Source of the DNA: Axinella damicornis
Lineage: Eukaryota; Porifera; Demospongiae; Axinellida; Axinellidae
NCBI GenBank assembly: GCA_963931865.1
Contig: OZ007508.1
Location: 16,293,104-16,357,103, forward strand
Reading direction: 5' to 3'
Length of the DNA stretch: 64,000 bases
Shown: positions 10,807 through 23,700 of the stretch, one piece after another
Numbering within the stretch: position 1 is the stretch's first letter
How the letters are laid out: each line of letters opens with the position of its first letter
Made by a program: the position numbers and the translations under genes
Notes under the pieces: generated by a model
The model's input: the letters and a program-made list of their open reading frames with translations, nothing else
Database searches by the model: none
What the model was told of the DNA's origin: nothing

Positions 10807-13800
10807 ATGTCGGATGAGGATAGTCTGTTAGAGGAGGAGGAGAATGAGCCCTCCAACGACTCATTGGAGGAGGTGAAGGAGGCCAATGAAGGATTAGAGG
10901 AGAGTGGCAAAAGTGAGCTGATAATAAATATTCATGCTGTGACTTGCAAGCATAGTACAAACACAGGAATGATAAGTATCATTTGTTGTACTTACTGCTC
11001 AAGAGATACCGTATTTCTGTGATCAAACGCCGCACTTGTGCCCTTGAATAATAGCCGCACCTCCAAAAGGGCTGAATGAAATAAATGCTGCCCTTGTTTA
11101 GTAGCCGCGGCTAGTATTCGAACGGTCGGCGATCGATTGAAGCGCTTTGTCTAGCCCTCGAGGACCATGATTGCTTCGCTGTGAGCGCGAAGAGAGGAGA
11201 ACTGATTGTCATATTCTCCGAGAGCTGTCTAAGCATTTGACGTTTAATAAACGCTGCCTTTGATTAGTGGCTGCCCTCAAATAGCCGCAGTTAATTGCGT
11301 GATGAAATAAATACCATGATTCCTCTAAGTCATTATGCAGGTACGAATCACACTCTTGTGGTGTGATACACCCCTGGTCGGGAAGAAAATACACAATTGA
11401 CTGAGTGTTTATGCCAATCACCCTTGGTTGGCAGAGACTGGTCATGCCTGGGTGGTGCTAAGGCATTACAGTTATTCCCCGCAGGCCTGTAAGCCTGTCC
11501 GCAGGGTACCAACTTGGCTGACACAGCTTGCCTATCCTGAATGGCAGTCCATCACAGCTTGGATATCCTGAATGACAGTCCATCACAGCTTGGATATCCT
11601 GAATGGCAGTCCATCACAGCTTGGATATCAGGCTGAATGACATTGAGTTGGCCAGCTTGGCACAGTTTTGGTGGCTGAAATTCCTTTGGCCACTTTGGTG
11701 ATTTTGACGATCTTAACAGCAGCTGGCCATGTTGGTGCAGTGGTAAATTTTAGAATTCAAAACAGTCGAAATCCGATTTCCGTTGGTCACTTTGGTTCAA
11801 TATGAAATGGGAGCTATACATGAAAGTTTCATTTGTACCAGTTCCGAAAATTTGAAATCAGTTTTTTCATGCCAATTGATGGCCACTTTCATCTGACCTT
11901 CAAGGCACAGTCGCAGAGTCAGCTGAAGGACCATGCTTGATTATTGTCAGTCGGACTACGTAAATGAACTTAGATATCTTTTTGCCTTGTGCACACGTTT
12001 GTTTCTCTTGGTTCTTTTAGATTCTCAGAACCAAACCTACACAGTTGAAGAGGCAGTGGAGAAACTTGGGTTTGGTGCATTTCAGCTCATCGTCACAGTT
12101 TTCAGTGGCTTACTATGGGTAGGTACATAAGGGAGAAATCCCCAACTGCTACCACATGCTACCACATAGCTAGTTAGTCTAGCAAATAATTTGTATCTGT
12201 GAAGCATACAGTTTAGAGCCTTCGTACGTTTCAGCAGAGACATTGTCCATGGAGTTGTCCAGCAGTCCAGATGAAGGAAGTCCTATAGAGCTACACATTC
12301 CAATGCATCATGAATACCTTCCTGACATTCCACAAGCAGACATGGACGCAATTGCACCAGTACCTCTCTACTGTTTGCAAGTACACTGTAGATCCTAAAC
12401 TGTGGAAGCCTTATTGTGAGGTGCCTGTTTTCTAAGACCTTGTCATGAGCCGAGACGTAATTTATGTTGTCGTGCTACATACTTTCATACCATTTTGTTT
12501 GCCTGCTCTGACTGAGGCCATCTATATTGTAATATTATGCATTGGAATGTAGATAAATAACACTGGTAGCCGTAGCATGGCTGGGCACACATTTTAGCAA
12601 GGGGAATTGCCTGCTATTTCAGGGCTTTGTTATCCATAGTAGACATGTTATATCAACTACCACCATGGCTAAAATGTTTTAACAAGGATATGCATGCAAG
12701 TCATGATATTAATCACATCCTTACCGACTTATGGCAATTGAGGAAGAGATGCAATTTATTTGACTGAGTAAAATGCATGCATAGTACACTTTAGCAGTAA
12801 TCAAGAACAGTACACGTGATCATGTACATTGCTGGCACGTCGATCACCTGTACATAGGTTGCAGATGCCATGGAGCTGATGCTGCTGTCAGTACTCTCTC
12901 CTGCAGTGAAGTGCCAGTGGAACCTGTCATCATTTGAGGAGGCCATCATTACCTCTGTAAGTATGATAACTACCATGAAAGTACCTGTTGAAGAGCAGAG
13001 TTTTCGCCTGTAGCCCGTCCCTACCCTAATTGGTAGTTGTGCCACTTCCAACCGAGCAGGTCTAGTGGAAGTGGCACGTACAAGCTTTTCCCTGTGGATC
13101 TGCCTGAAAAACTCAACAGCGAAATGCTTGCATGGTAGGAACCTCAAGTCCTCTCTTGAGGATCTGTACTGTCTGGATAGGAGAACGAGTCTGAAAGAGG
13201 AAAGTAATAAGATTCATTTGCAATTTCAATCAGTTGATGACTCTAATGGTACAGAAATTTTGTTTTCCTTGCCAGGTTGTGTTTATTGGTTCATTTGCTG
13301 GAAGCCTCTTCTGGGGCATAGTCTGCGACAAGATTGGAAGGAAAAAGGTAAATAAGATAGACGCATGTATGTCGTGGCTCCTCCTAATCCCTTGCATACA
13401 AATATTGATCGACAGGCATTGATAATTCGTTGGTCCAGTGAATAGGCTGGTCAGTATACAGTCAGCATTCATCAGAACAATACTTTGCAGCTTACAGATG
13501 AAGTGTTGAGTTTTTGGACCTTCCCTAGCCTTATTCCTAGTCAATTTGATTACAAACTGGACCCAGGCTAGACCTTCCTTTATATCACTGTTGAAATCCA
13601 ACCTGAAGCATAAGATGTACGTAGTCCTGGGATTGAATCCACTCCTCTCCTCTCTGGCTAGGGCCTGTTTATAATAGACTTGGCAGTCCTGGTATTCGGT
13701 GTCTTGAGCGCGGTACCATTGACACCTGCTGATCTGAGGATCCCTGGCTATCCCTGGCTGCTTGTGTGCCGGTTTGGAGTTGGGTTTTCAGCAGCAGGCA

Positions 13801-15642
13801 CCCTTCATGCGTAAGTTGGGCTCAGCTCGTAGTTGTCCTGGAGTCAGACTCAGTTTGCACAGTTTTGTAGTCCTGTGCTTTTGGCAGAAAATGTGGTCAG
13901 ACAGTTACTAAATGGCTTCCTATTCAACTCTATTGCCTGTGATGCAGCCTGATGCATGAGCAAAGTCCCAAACATGCAATATGGTGTTATGTATACATAT
14001 GTGAACTTGAAAATAATAATACGTTCCTTGTTTCAGGGTGACATATTATTCAGAGTTTCTTCCCAAGAGAGCAAGAGGAGTTTGTATAACACTTGTAGAG
14101 GTGAGGTTGTAAGTGTTGTGTATAGTGGTACCTAGAAGAAATGGGATGGCAGCGCTTGTGTATAGAGAGGCTATACATGTCAGTCAGACAACTCCCTGCT
14201 TTCTTCAGGTACCGTAGTCGCGCGTTATTAGCTCTTGCGCCTCTATCTCCACAGGAAGGAAATATGCACCTAATAAGGAGATGCGCTTGATTTAGAAATT
14301 GACATTCCTGGAATAGGAAGTGTGCTTCATTAGGTTTTCCTCTCCGCGCTGAAGTCTTCTTCCTGTGATTTTCGATCCTACTTAGCTGAGACGAGGGTCG
14401 AACCTGCACCTAACAGTAAATAATTATGCGCCTAACGACGCGTGACTACAGTATATTGATTCAGTGGGAACTAGTGGGAGTACACTAAAGTTGGAAGGTG
14501 AAAAGGCGATGCAAAAAGCACAAACAGGAGGGATGGAATTTCTTATGTGTACAGAGAAATGACTGAGACTATGTATCTATGGGATTGTTGCCATCCTCGT
14601 TTCTTGTAGTCAGGTTTTGCTGGTATCACAAGGAATGTAATCTGTACACAGGAAATGCTGCTATGCAAACTCTCCTTTCCTTTAGGTGTGGTGGGCTTTT
14701 GGCAGCATGTTTGGTGCAGCACTGGCGGTCGCAGTGATGCCTAGCTTGGGGTGGCACTGGTACCTGGGGATCGCTGCCACTCCCCTTGCCTTGGTGCTCC
14801 TGTTCTTCCCGGTATGGAGCTCGAGTTTGGGGGTGTGAGTGTCCGAGTGGTTGTGCATGCTGTATACATGTGTTGTCAACAGGTGCATAATGGCATTTGT
14901 CTGTATGGCAACACATGCATAATGGCATTTGTCTGTAGTAGGAGCATTCTATGAACTTGCTCCGACTTCCTCTTTGGCAGCTTGTGAAGCCTCGTTCCCA
15001 GGCCCCACCCAGCTTTTTGTCGCTTGTACTGCAAGCGATGAAATACTGGGTGGGGCCTGGGAACGAGGCTACAGCTTGTTTACTTTCTTGTAGTTGTCCA
15101 CAACTAGCCTTGTACCCAGGCCACTCAAGGGCTTGTGCACAATGTTAGTTAGTCATGGTCATACTGACAAGTAGCAGAGCCACTGCTTTACTGAAAGTAA
15201 CCATGCAACCTCTCTAACAGCTTTCAGCATGTGTGGGACATGTGCTCCGTTATTCTTGTATCATATATAGTTTGTGCCAGAGTCTGCACGGTTCTATGTG
15301 GTGAATGGTAAACTGGACAAAGCAGAGAAGGTGATCAAAACGATAGCTTGGTTCAACTGTAGGGACCCACCAAAGGTGAGGGTTGCTCTCATTGTGGGAA
15401 CATTCTGGCACAGCAAATGTTATGCTGCTAGAATCGCACAAGAAGTACGTGCTTGTCTGTCAGTGGGAAATCATTGATACGATGTATCAATCAAGAAATG
15501 GCGCACTTTGTTAGTGACTAGAAGAAGAGTATGAGTGATGTCAACAATAACATTAATCTTTGTTAGTGTTTCTTTGATTTACATGTTAGGGAAGAATCGT
15601 GAGTTTCGAGGAGAAGGAGAGACTGAAGGCAAAGTACAGGCG

Positions 15643-15709
<67 letters not shown>

Positions 15710-18700
15710 ATTGTGTGTGTGTGTGTGGCTGGCTGTCCAGGTTGTTGTTATCTCAAGTAGCCAACATTGGTTCCTCCCTCCTCTCATACTCCCTCTCCTG
15801 ACCTCTCTCCTCTCACCACTCCCTCACCTGACCTCTCTCCTCTCCCTCCTCTCTATATTCCTACTTTCCCACCCACTCATATTTCCACACGTACCTTATT
15901 ATAACGTGTTTTCACACCACATGAAAGGCACGTGTACACAACACATAAATAATATTACGTAGTAGAAATAAAGTTAACTAACTGCCTTAACTCTCATTTC
16001 ACATGCCCAGAATCTCTTCCAGAAAGCGCCTACTGTAGTGATATCGACGGAGAAGAAATAGTCTCAGATACTGCTCCAAACGGGCCTGAGATAGAATCAA
16101 ACCGACTGTTGACATCTCCTGAGGTGAAACATCGCTCTACAAACTCTAAGGTATAAACATAAGAGATGTACAGTAACAAATGTGTGTATCTCATGGTGCA
16201 AGAGCCCATAACGAGAAAGAGCGTCCAACTACGAGAACAAGTCTGGTATAATAGTGCTTGTTGTTGACCATATACGGCAAGTGGGAATCCGTATTGCAGT
16301 CACACATACGAAACCAGCGGGGCGAACGCCTACTTAGACTACAGGAAGGCTGGCTCTTCTTACGTAAACTGCTGTTTGACTGAACTTGTTCTGTGGCTAT
16401 AATGCTAAGTTGGACACTCCTTCTCGTTATGGGTTCTTGTATGGTGCCGTGCGAGTCACAGGCATGTTCACACAGGATTGTCTTAGTCAGTGGGATACAG
16501 ATTTGGTATAACTTCAATTGTAGGCCACCTCTTGGACATACATGTTAGTTTCTGGCTCAGCATAAATTGCTTCCAGATATGTAGGCTTGGTTGCTCCATA
16601 GTGCATCTTTACATGTCCTGATTTTAATTATGTGTATGCATGTTGAGATAGTTTGATACTCATGTTATGTATGCTAGAAAACCAGCCGTTTCTAGTAGTC
16701 TGAGCGAGGTAACATTTTATAATGCACGATGTCCAAGATAAACATTTACTGGTTGCATTTTCTCCGCTACAGTTAACTCACTTGAAAAGCCTCTTTGTGA
16801 ACAAGATGTGGCAGACCTCTCTTCCACTGATGTTGATATGGTACGTACGTATGCCTTATTGCCGAATGTGCAGATTACCAGACGGGTATTACGTGTTTGG
16901 CTCACATGACTAGATTGCTAGTGGGTGTGTCTTTTGAATTTAGGTCCATGGGCCTACAAACTTCCTTTCCCTCTTCAGTACAGTTTGAAAGTATTGTGTG
17001 CATGTTGTATGCTCCTTCACTGCTTTGAAGAAGTCGTCTATTGCATCCAGGTTTGGTTGTGCCTGGCAGTACTATGGAGTGGTACTATTAACCACCTCCC
17101 TGATACAGAATGACCCTCACTGTGGTAAGTTTTCTCACTGCAGTCACCCGTCACCTTATAAGGAGGGTGTTAGGGTTGTATGACTGTACCTCACTATTAG
17201 GGGCATAGCATTTATACTTCCTTCCTGGCACAGAGTAGCATTTGCTAATGCATGAGTAGAAATTACGTGCAGCAGAAGGGTCTTGGGCCTTCATCGGGCT
17301 GCAGGAATCCCACCAAAAACTGCTTCAGAGAAGCAACGGGGAACATACACTTATCCGACTATAGCCATTTCAGATTTTTATGTTTGACAGATTATAACTC
17401 CAGAGCCAAACATCGCACAGTGAGATGGATGTGTGCTATCGACGGAAGGTCATGCCCACTCCCGCAATTGTACAACTTCCACGCTAGCGCGAGCCCAAAT
17501 ATGAATGGTGTCCGATAATTGATAGCTTTCTCTAGTCTGCTTGAAGATGTGATGGCCACTGTGTTGGAGGATTATCCTGTGTTATTGTGCTGTGTGCATC
17601 ATGTGTATGTTGTCACCATGGATATTGATTGTGATCGTGCATGTTGTGTAGTCTAGGCGCCCTAAACCTAAACTTCACTGCTCGTGTTATACTCCGCAGG
17701 TGTCATTACAAATGCTACAAACAAAACCTGTGAAGAGTTGAGTTTGAAGACCAACGATTATATCAAGATCCTTTGGGCGGCAGCAGCTGAACTGCCAGGT
17801 AAACACACTTTATGCAGACTAGTAGCTGAGCCTCTATGACATTGTACAATTATAACATACACCAAGAGTGCATGATGACATCATTCGTCATTGTGGTGCA
17901 GAGGAGGAAGAACGTGTGACTTCGTATTCTCCCCGTGGTGAAAGCAGCATAAATAGCACATCCGGTCACATAGTAGCTACAGAACCTTGGAAAAGAGCTG
18001 CCATCATCACAAAATATGACTCGCGCTGGACCAATGGCACTCCATTCAAATAACATGGACCAAGAGTAACCCAACGTTTCTCCCCATCTTCATCCTCTCT
18101 GCTGATCTTGACATTGGACTGTCAGGCATACACACTAGCTCTTCCTCCTCTGCACCGCAATGACGATGATGTCATCATGCGCTCTTGCATACACTAAAGC
18201 ATCCCGAGTTATTTCATTGGTCACTGAAGTGCTGCCACATATGTATGATCATTTCAGAATTGCCATTCACTAGTTTGACAAGTCGGGAAGAGTAGTTTAC
18301 CAAGTTGTAGGCACCATTCAGATGTGTGTACACAGGAGCGAATATAACTGATGGAATGGAATATTATGGGACGAGCCTGAGCAAGTGCATATGTGGGACT
18401 CGCTCAGCCTAGCCTCAATTATTTGTGTAGATGCTGCATGTGCAGGTGCGTGCTTATAGTATGCTCTCTCTAACGTATGCAGGTTTGATACTCACTGCTC
18501 TGATTATTGAGTTCCTTGGAAGGAAGAAGACCATGGCTGTGGAGTTCACTGCATGCATGGGAGGATTTCTTTTGCTATACATCTGCACTGTGCTGTAAGT
18601 TAAGTGCATGTACTCCTCCTACCGTATAGCGGGTTATTTTCGTGGGTGGAAATTTTCGTGAAATGCTGTATACGGTCGTCAGAATTAATTTTCGTGGTTC

Positions 18701-21700
18701 TAATTTTCGTGGCACCCGCATTCACGCGATCGACGCGGATGATGTAATATGAAAATTAGTACACGTGGCTTGATGGCCGAAGTACAGTTTCAACGACATT
18801 GCGCTTCACTGTATCGCGTGAGTGCGACGCTACTTCGTCAGTAAAAGACGTGTGGGAGGCCCAGTGTTGGAGAAAAACTACCATGCTAACGCGAGAATGG
18901 CAACCATATTGATCGCTGTTAGTTACTCAAGGGGTGGTCACGCCAATATTATTACAGCTGTTTGCATAATCTTTGCACTTTGCCAGTTACAAACGGCAGT
19001 ATCTAATTGAATTTGTGGTTAACTTTAAGTGCTCAGTCTAGTCCGCATGAGTCAGCGGTTTCTGGTAGTACATGTATTTGCGGTCTCTAATTAACCACTT
19101 CCGTCTGCTGTTGGTGGCCTGCAAAGTGCAAAGATTGTGCAAACTGCTGTACTCAGAGCTGCGACCGGGATTGTGACCCCGTACACGGCGGATGTAGGTG
19201 TGGCTTACCGTATTACTCCGTATACTACCAAAAAGTCACGCAGTCACGGTGGATTTTTGCGACGGTCACAGGGTCACCGGCAGTTTAGCAGTGCAGTCAC
19301 GTGGTCACAGGCAGTTTTTGGACGGTCACAAATTGTGACCCCGGTACCGGTCGCAGCTCTAAGTACGGCGCATATTGGAGTGACCACCCCTTGTTACTGG
19401 CCTCGTTTTTCGTCGCCGGGGTCCAGTCATCTCGATCACAACGCGACGGACAGCTGGTGATAGAGGAGCTTGTCAATTGAGGACACTGTCAACGGGATGC
19501 AGTCACGCAGGTAAAGCTACGAAGAGCCGTACAGTGTACTTAAACGACGGCACCTAGCTACGTGTTGCACAGCGCGATTATGGGTTGAAAATTTCGTGGG
19601 TGGAAAATTTCGTGACTTTTCGATGAGTCACGAAAATAGCGAAAATTGGCACCCCACGAAAATAACCCGCTATACGGTATATGTCTGTGCTGTCTGCAAC
19701 CACACCACCTGCACTCTGTCCAATTGATGTGCGATTTTAGAAATCGGAAATGGCTCAAGATTGTGCTAATTGTATTTGAACATATGAGCTGACAAAACTT
19801 AATATCTCCGCATACGTAAAAGGTTACAGTAGTCCTGATAGTCTCACTCTGCATAATGACTCTGGGAAGGCGAGAAAATATTCTGACTTCTCCACTGACA
19901 CTTCTATGTTAGACTTGTTCCCAGGCCGCAAAACCTACCTAATTGTTACCGGATTTGCGAAAAGGGACCATATCCCGCATTTTGTCAAAATTTAGTTAGC
20001 TGTACCAATGGCCAGTCCTACCTTCGGTGCATGGGTCGTCCATGAAAATTTGGAAGCGATCAGACGTACCTTCGCGTAGTAACAGTTGCGTAAAGTAATG
20101 AACCGAGAAATTCGATTCCAAATGCATTGTTAGGTTACTCCGTGCACGTCAGTATTACGGAAACAGACACGTTTTGCAGTAACTCGATCGGTTGTGTCTT
20201 CAACGTAAAAGCGGTGAAGAAAATAGCTTGTCGCAACCGACGATCAGTCCAGGGAGAACTATAACGAACCCCTGCTTGTATACAGCTGTGTGTAAAGAGA
20301 CAGACCTGCCGTTCATAGGGCTGTTTAGCGTCCCTAGCAACGCCCTCCGTACATGCGTGCTTGACATCGATATGCCATTGTTCTTTAGTGTCTACTTCAC
20401 TTGTCAAAGTGACTACAAGCTCAGGAGTCTAGGAACTGGAAGCACTAGGGTTGGTAAGTCTGCCAAAGTGATAATCTCATATTTGTGAAGTGCACGCTGT
20501 TTGTCATAAAACGACGCTAACAAATATTTTATGTTTGCGGGATATGGTCCCTTTTCGCAAATTCGGTCACAATTGGTAGTGACATTGTGAGCATCAGTTT
20601 CTGACACCGGTTACGGTTATGGCTATGACAATGTGTGTTGGAGTACCATCTCACTAGCCTCATTCCCAGGCCATCTCCCGCTCCGTTTTAGCTACATACG
20701 TGCCTTTGAACCCCCACCAGATAAGTGTTCAATGGTCACGTATGTGGCTAAAAACGGAGTGGGAGACAGCCTGGGAACGAGGCTGCCATCTCGATCACCT
20801 CTCAGTGTGGTACTCTTGTTTCCCTTGCAGTGATGTCATCACCATCTTTCTGTTCCTCATACGAGCCTTTGCAGCAGGAGTGTTCATGGCTGTGTATGTG
20901 TACACACCAGAAATATATCCAACCAGTGTGAGGGCCACTGCAATGGGCTTCTGTTCAGGAGTGGCAAGGGTTGGGGCCATCCTCACACCATTTGTTGCGC
21001 AGGTATTACACATTGGCAATGACAATGGCACGCATGGTGGGCATTGTCTGGGTTGGTAAATATGGACGTTGTTTTCTGTTCTTGCTGTAATTCTGCCATT
21101 AAAATGTATGGCCCTTACTGACTGCAAACCGCCTGTGGAATGGATATGCAGTAGTAGTCATGGACCACCACCCTACTCTTGTTCTCAAAAACTTCTCATC
21201 TGCATTACAACTCAGTCAGCACTGACCTGTGTATAACACCCGTACATCCTGTGCATGGAAGTCTGTAAACATCAAAGCTTCCGCCTCATTAATTACTCAT
21301 GTACGGTCTAATGATGAATCTGTACAGAAAGACTTGATATTGTGCTGGCATTCTGCATGACCCTCTGGCCTTGAACACAGTTACAACAAACACTCACTAT
21401 TTGCATATATGTACTTTCTTTACAGGTTTTACTTGGTGTCAGTGACTATGCAACATTTGCGTTGTATGCCAGCTCTTGCTTGGTGTTGACAATGTTAGCC
21501 GTACTCCTGCCCATTGAGACCAAAGGAAGATCCATGAAGGTGAGGAATGCTGTTCCCCACTAGCAGCCTGGATCCATGCAATGGACAACCCCAGCCCCAC
21601 CCCCCATGCTCCCACCCCAGCCCCACCCCTCGTGCTCCCACCCAAGCCCCAGCCCCACCCCCCATGCTCCCACCCCAGCCCCACCCCCCCATACTTCCAA

Positions 21701-21935
21701 CCCCCCATCTACACCTGAACTTACCCTAGCGGTGAAAGGTATATATTCAGCTTGAGTCTTTTGGTCAGAGAGCGTTGAACGCACATATTAGCGAATTTAC
21801 CTGCAAATTTTAGTCCTACGCTTGCTAAAGTCGCTAAGATTAATATAGTAGCTGTAAGGTACACCAGATGTAGTTGTTTGGGATTGCATTAATTATTACG
21901 ATGTTTTTCTCTGTTGGCAGGATGAAGGGAAGTGA
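10807..21935 (+). CDS. SVOP: SVOP-type synaptic vesicle 2-related MFS transporter, complete, 17 coding exons
   Basis: The exons are 10807-10912, 12021-12118, 12858-12956, 13276-13347, 13662-13810, 14037-14100, 14686-14811, 15271-15375, 15590-15644, 16011-16150, 16773-16840, 17051-17124, 17700-17798, 18483-18594, 20831-21002, 21426-21539 and 21921-21935. All phases agree and give 555 residues; human SVOP has 548. The order of blocks matches SVOP: an acidic N-terminus, [15 protein letters not shown]1 with DAMELM, the MFS signature [37 protein letters not shown], a long central cytoplasmic loop, YYGVVLLTT, a second EFLGRKKTM motif, [14 protein letters not shown] and a final PIETKGR. The family is a 12-helix major facilitator; in vertebrates SVOP is on synaptic vesicles with unclear substrate. 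A likely 5' UTR acceptor (TCCTTTTGCAG) ends at about 10791, just before the ATG. Intron 14 carries three transposons. The donor of exon 9 lies at the start of a GT microsatellite. Orthology to SVOP rather than SVOPL is inferred from overall similarity. Confidence 0.92.
11020..11330. repeat. Dispersed repeat in SVOP intron 1
   Basis: It has a terminal TACCGTATTTCTGTGATC-like start, several AATAGCCGC motifs, and a diverged complementary end near ATGAAATAAATACCATG. A similar run occurs at about 55425-55500. It looks like an old non-autonomous element. Confidence 0.4.
11521..11640. repeat. 31-bp tandem repeat, about 4 units
   Basis: The unit CACAGCTTGGATATCCTGAA plus TGGCAGTCCAT is repeated with few changes in SVOP intron 1. 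Confidence 0.85.
14214..14455. repeat. Dispersed element with GCGCGTTATTAGC ends
   Basis: It opens with CGCGCGTTATTAGCTCTTGC and closes with ATTATGCGCCTAACGACGCG. A related copy appears in the opposite orientation at about 50038-50285. It is non-coding and lies in SVOP intron 6. Confidence 0.45.
14987..15071. mobile_element. Foldback MITE, TAGCCTCG family, 85 bp
   Basis: It begins AAGCCTCGTTCCCAGGCCCC and ends in the complement with TA at the tip. Flanks CAGCTTGTG and CAGCTTGTT form a 9-bp duplication with one mismatch. SVOP intron 7. Confidence 0.8.
15645..15729. repeat. (GT)n microsatellite starting at an SVOP splice donor
   Basis: About 40 GT units start at the first base of SVOP intron 9, so the donor dinucleotide is also the first repeat unit. 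Confidence 0.95.
16199..16439. mobile_element. MITE, CAAGAG family, 241 bp
   Basis: Inverted ends CAAGAGCCCATAACGAGAAA and the complementary TTCTCGTTATGGGTTCTTG extend about 40 bp. Flanks CATGGTG and TATGGTG form a 7-bp duplication with one mismatch. SVOP intron 10. A partial copy lies at about 5970-6010. Confidence 0.8.
17863..18187. mobile_element. MITE, CAAGAG family, 325 bp
   Basis: Ends CAAGAGTGCATGATGACATC and its near complement extend about 45 bp (through TGCAGAGGAGGAAGA). A perfect 7-bp duplication, CATACAC, flanks it. SVOP intron 13. A solo end of the same type lies near 31148-31168. Confidence 0.85.
18621..19678. mobile_element. Non-autonomous DNA transposon with CCGTATAGCGGG ends
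   Basis: The inverted ends read CCGTATAGCGGGTTATTTTC, and the element is bracketed by TA on both sides, as for TA-duplicating transposons. A second, smaller element with AGAGCTGCGACCGG ends (about 19156-19360) appears to be nested inside. No transposase was recognised. SVOP intron 14. Confidence 0.7.
19935..20579. mobile_element. Non-autonomous element with 45-bp inverted ends
   Basis: The left end CTACCTAATTGTTACCGGAT continues with TTGCGAAAAGGGACCATATC and is mirrored at the right end. No transposase was seen. SVOP intron 14. Confidence 0.7.
20655..20785. mobile_element. Foldback MITE, TAGCCTCG family, 131 bp
   Basis: The ends TAGCCTCATTCCCAGGCC and GCCTGGGAACGAGGCTG are inverted copies. 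Flanks CCATCTCAC and CCATCTCGA share seven of nine bases. SVOP intron 14, just upstream of exon 15. Confidence 0.7.
21570..21712. repeat. CCCCAGCCCCACCCC minisatellite
   Basis: C-rich units with CATGCTCCCA spacers repeat in the last SVOP intron. Long reading frames across it are low-complexity artefacts. Confidence 0.8.
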
Positions 21936-22128
21936 GTTTGCATCAAGTCTATACGGATATATAATGCTTCACTCCAGAGGTATTTATAAATTGCCAAGAG
22001 AGCACAGCACATCTCTTGTTATTTATGACAGCAGTATTGAGTTTGAATTTGATTTCTTTTAACTTGAATTATTTTTGTTCATTATTCAAAATCTGTTGTT
22101 GGAAATAACAACCACACTCTTGGTAGAG

Positions 22129-22170
22129 TAGCCTCGTTCCCAGGCTCTCAAGAACCTGGGAACGAGGCTA
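22129..22170. mobile_element. Foldback MITE, TAGCCTCG family, 42 bp
   Basis: A short palindrome begins TAGCCTCGTTCCCAGG and ends in its exact complement. Flanks TTGGTAGAG and CTGGTAGGG share seven of nine bases. Confidence 0.75.
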
Positions 22171-22889
22171 CTGGTAGGGCAACTGGTACGGTATGGGCAA
22201 AACCATGCACTTCACGGAATGATGCCTCCTGCTTTGCTTTACTCTCACATCACGGTACTCACGGATACTTCAGCAGAGTCTGATTGTGTCGACCAGCTCG
22301 TATACTTAATAATATGGCTTGCCCCAATTACATTAGGTATAACATCTGTAGTTCAGAACAGAATTTCAGCAGCTGACTCAACGTTAACGTTCTGTTTAGT
22401 TTATGCCACCCAATTTATACAGTGATACAACTGCATGTATATAGGTGTTGATGGCATAGCTGCTTATGCACAATCCTGACTGCAGTCTCGATGTGTATTC
22501 ATGAAGCAACTAAGTCCAATCATATAAATTATGTAGTGCATCTCAGCACTTTGAGCCACACATCACTTAAGTAGGGATTTTGCTGTAGTCTCACTGAAGA
22601 CCAGCATGTGTCTAGTGCTGGGTAGCATGTATATGGTAGCATGTAGTTGATCTATACCTACTACATGTATACAGGTCTATGATCTGGCGGCATCTCCATA
22701 CACAACTGCACAGCTGCAAAGAGTTGGGACTGGTTGTGGATCAGGATTCGATTACTTTGACAATACAATTAGCGTAAAATCTGGTTTGATGGGACAACAC
22801 CATGCAACGAAAGGCAGCTATTGCCTAGCAACAGCTTCTATTCATCACTCCAAAACCTGTTAGTCTTGTTAGAGCAAAGTCATTGATCC

Positions 22890-23470
22890 TAGCCGCTACT
22901 CCCAGTTCCTCAGTCAATATCCTGCTTCACAGGATGGCAACACTGTAGGTGCAGAGGCAGCAATATTCATGATCACATGATGCAATTCCCAGTGAGTAAT
23001 CGATATCTTAAATCAGAGTGGTATTTAGTTGTTGATGCTTTTATGGACTGCCTGTGGGTGCAGTAGTACCTGTACCATAATTCATATAATTAAGAAAGAT
23101 CCGGAAGTGCTGCAGGTGCAGAGTAGCTAGTTCTATTTAAAGTAATTCGGAATTTTAATTAGACAGTTGCATAATAATTGGTAATCGTACTAATTATTCT
23201 CAGGTAGCTGTCTACATAGAAGTTTTTCATTCATGTTTACCTGAAATTTCACACAGCTAGCTGAGCTGTGGGCTAATGGGGAATTATAATTCCCCATTAG
23301 CCTATGAGGAGTACTAGTAGGAGGATTTAGTTTGCATGCCAGAAGCACTACAGAATGACCGTCATACGCTTCAGTATTTCCACAGGTAGCTAACTTGCAT
23401 GTTGTAGCTAGAGATACATTCTTTTTACTCAAGTGGCAAGCAGAGTTGGACTCATGATGAGATCAACAGA
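22890..23470. repeat. Dispersed repeat, copy 1 (pair with 26919-27330)
   Basis: Blocks such as CTACTCCCAG, CAATATTCATGA, GATGCAATT, GAGGAGTAC, CTACAGAATG and GGCAAGCAGAGT recur in the same order in the second copy 4 kb away. It lies in the gap between the SVOP and RMDN genes, where no gene was seen. Confidence 0.55.
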
Positions 23471-23700
23471 TCAACAAAGATATCTATAAAACGGGGAGAA
23501 TACGGATGTTTCCGTGTGTTCGTTCCCGCCGCATTCCCTGCTTTTCCGGTTGCCCCAGTATAGTATATATAACTACGGTACCCCCGCCCGTTACAAAAAA
23601 GGCGTTATGTAATCACTGGCGAAGTCCGCGTAGAATTGCAGCAAGAGAAGTCTGCGTATGTCCAAGCAGCAGGCTATGTTCCAAGTTTAAATGCTGAACA

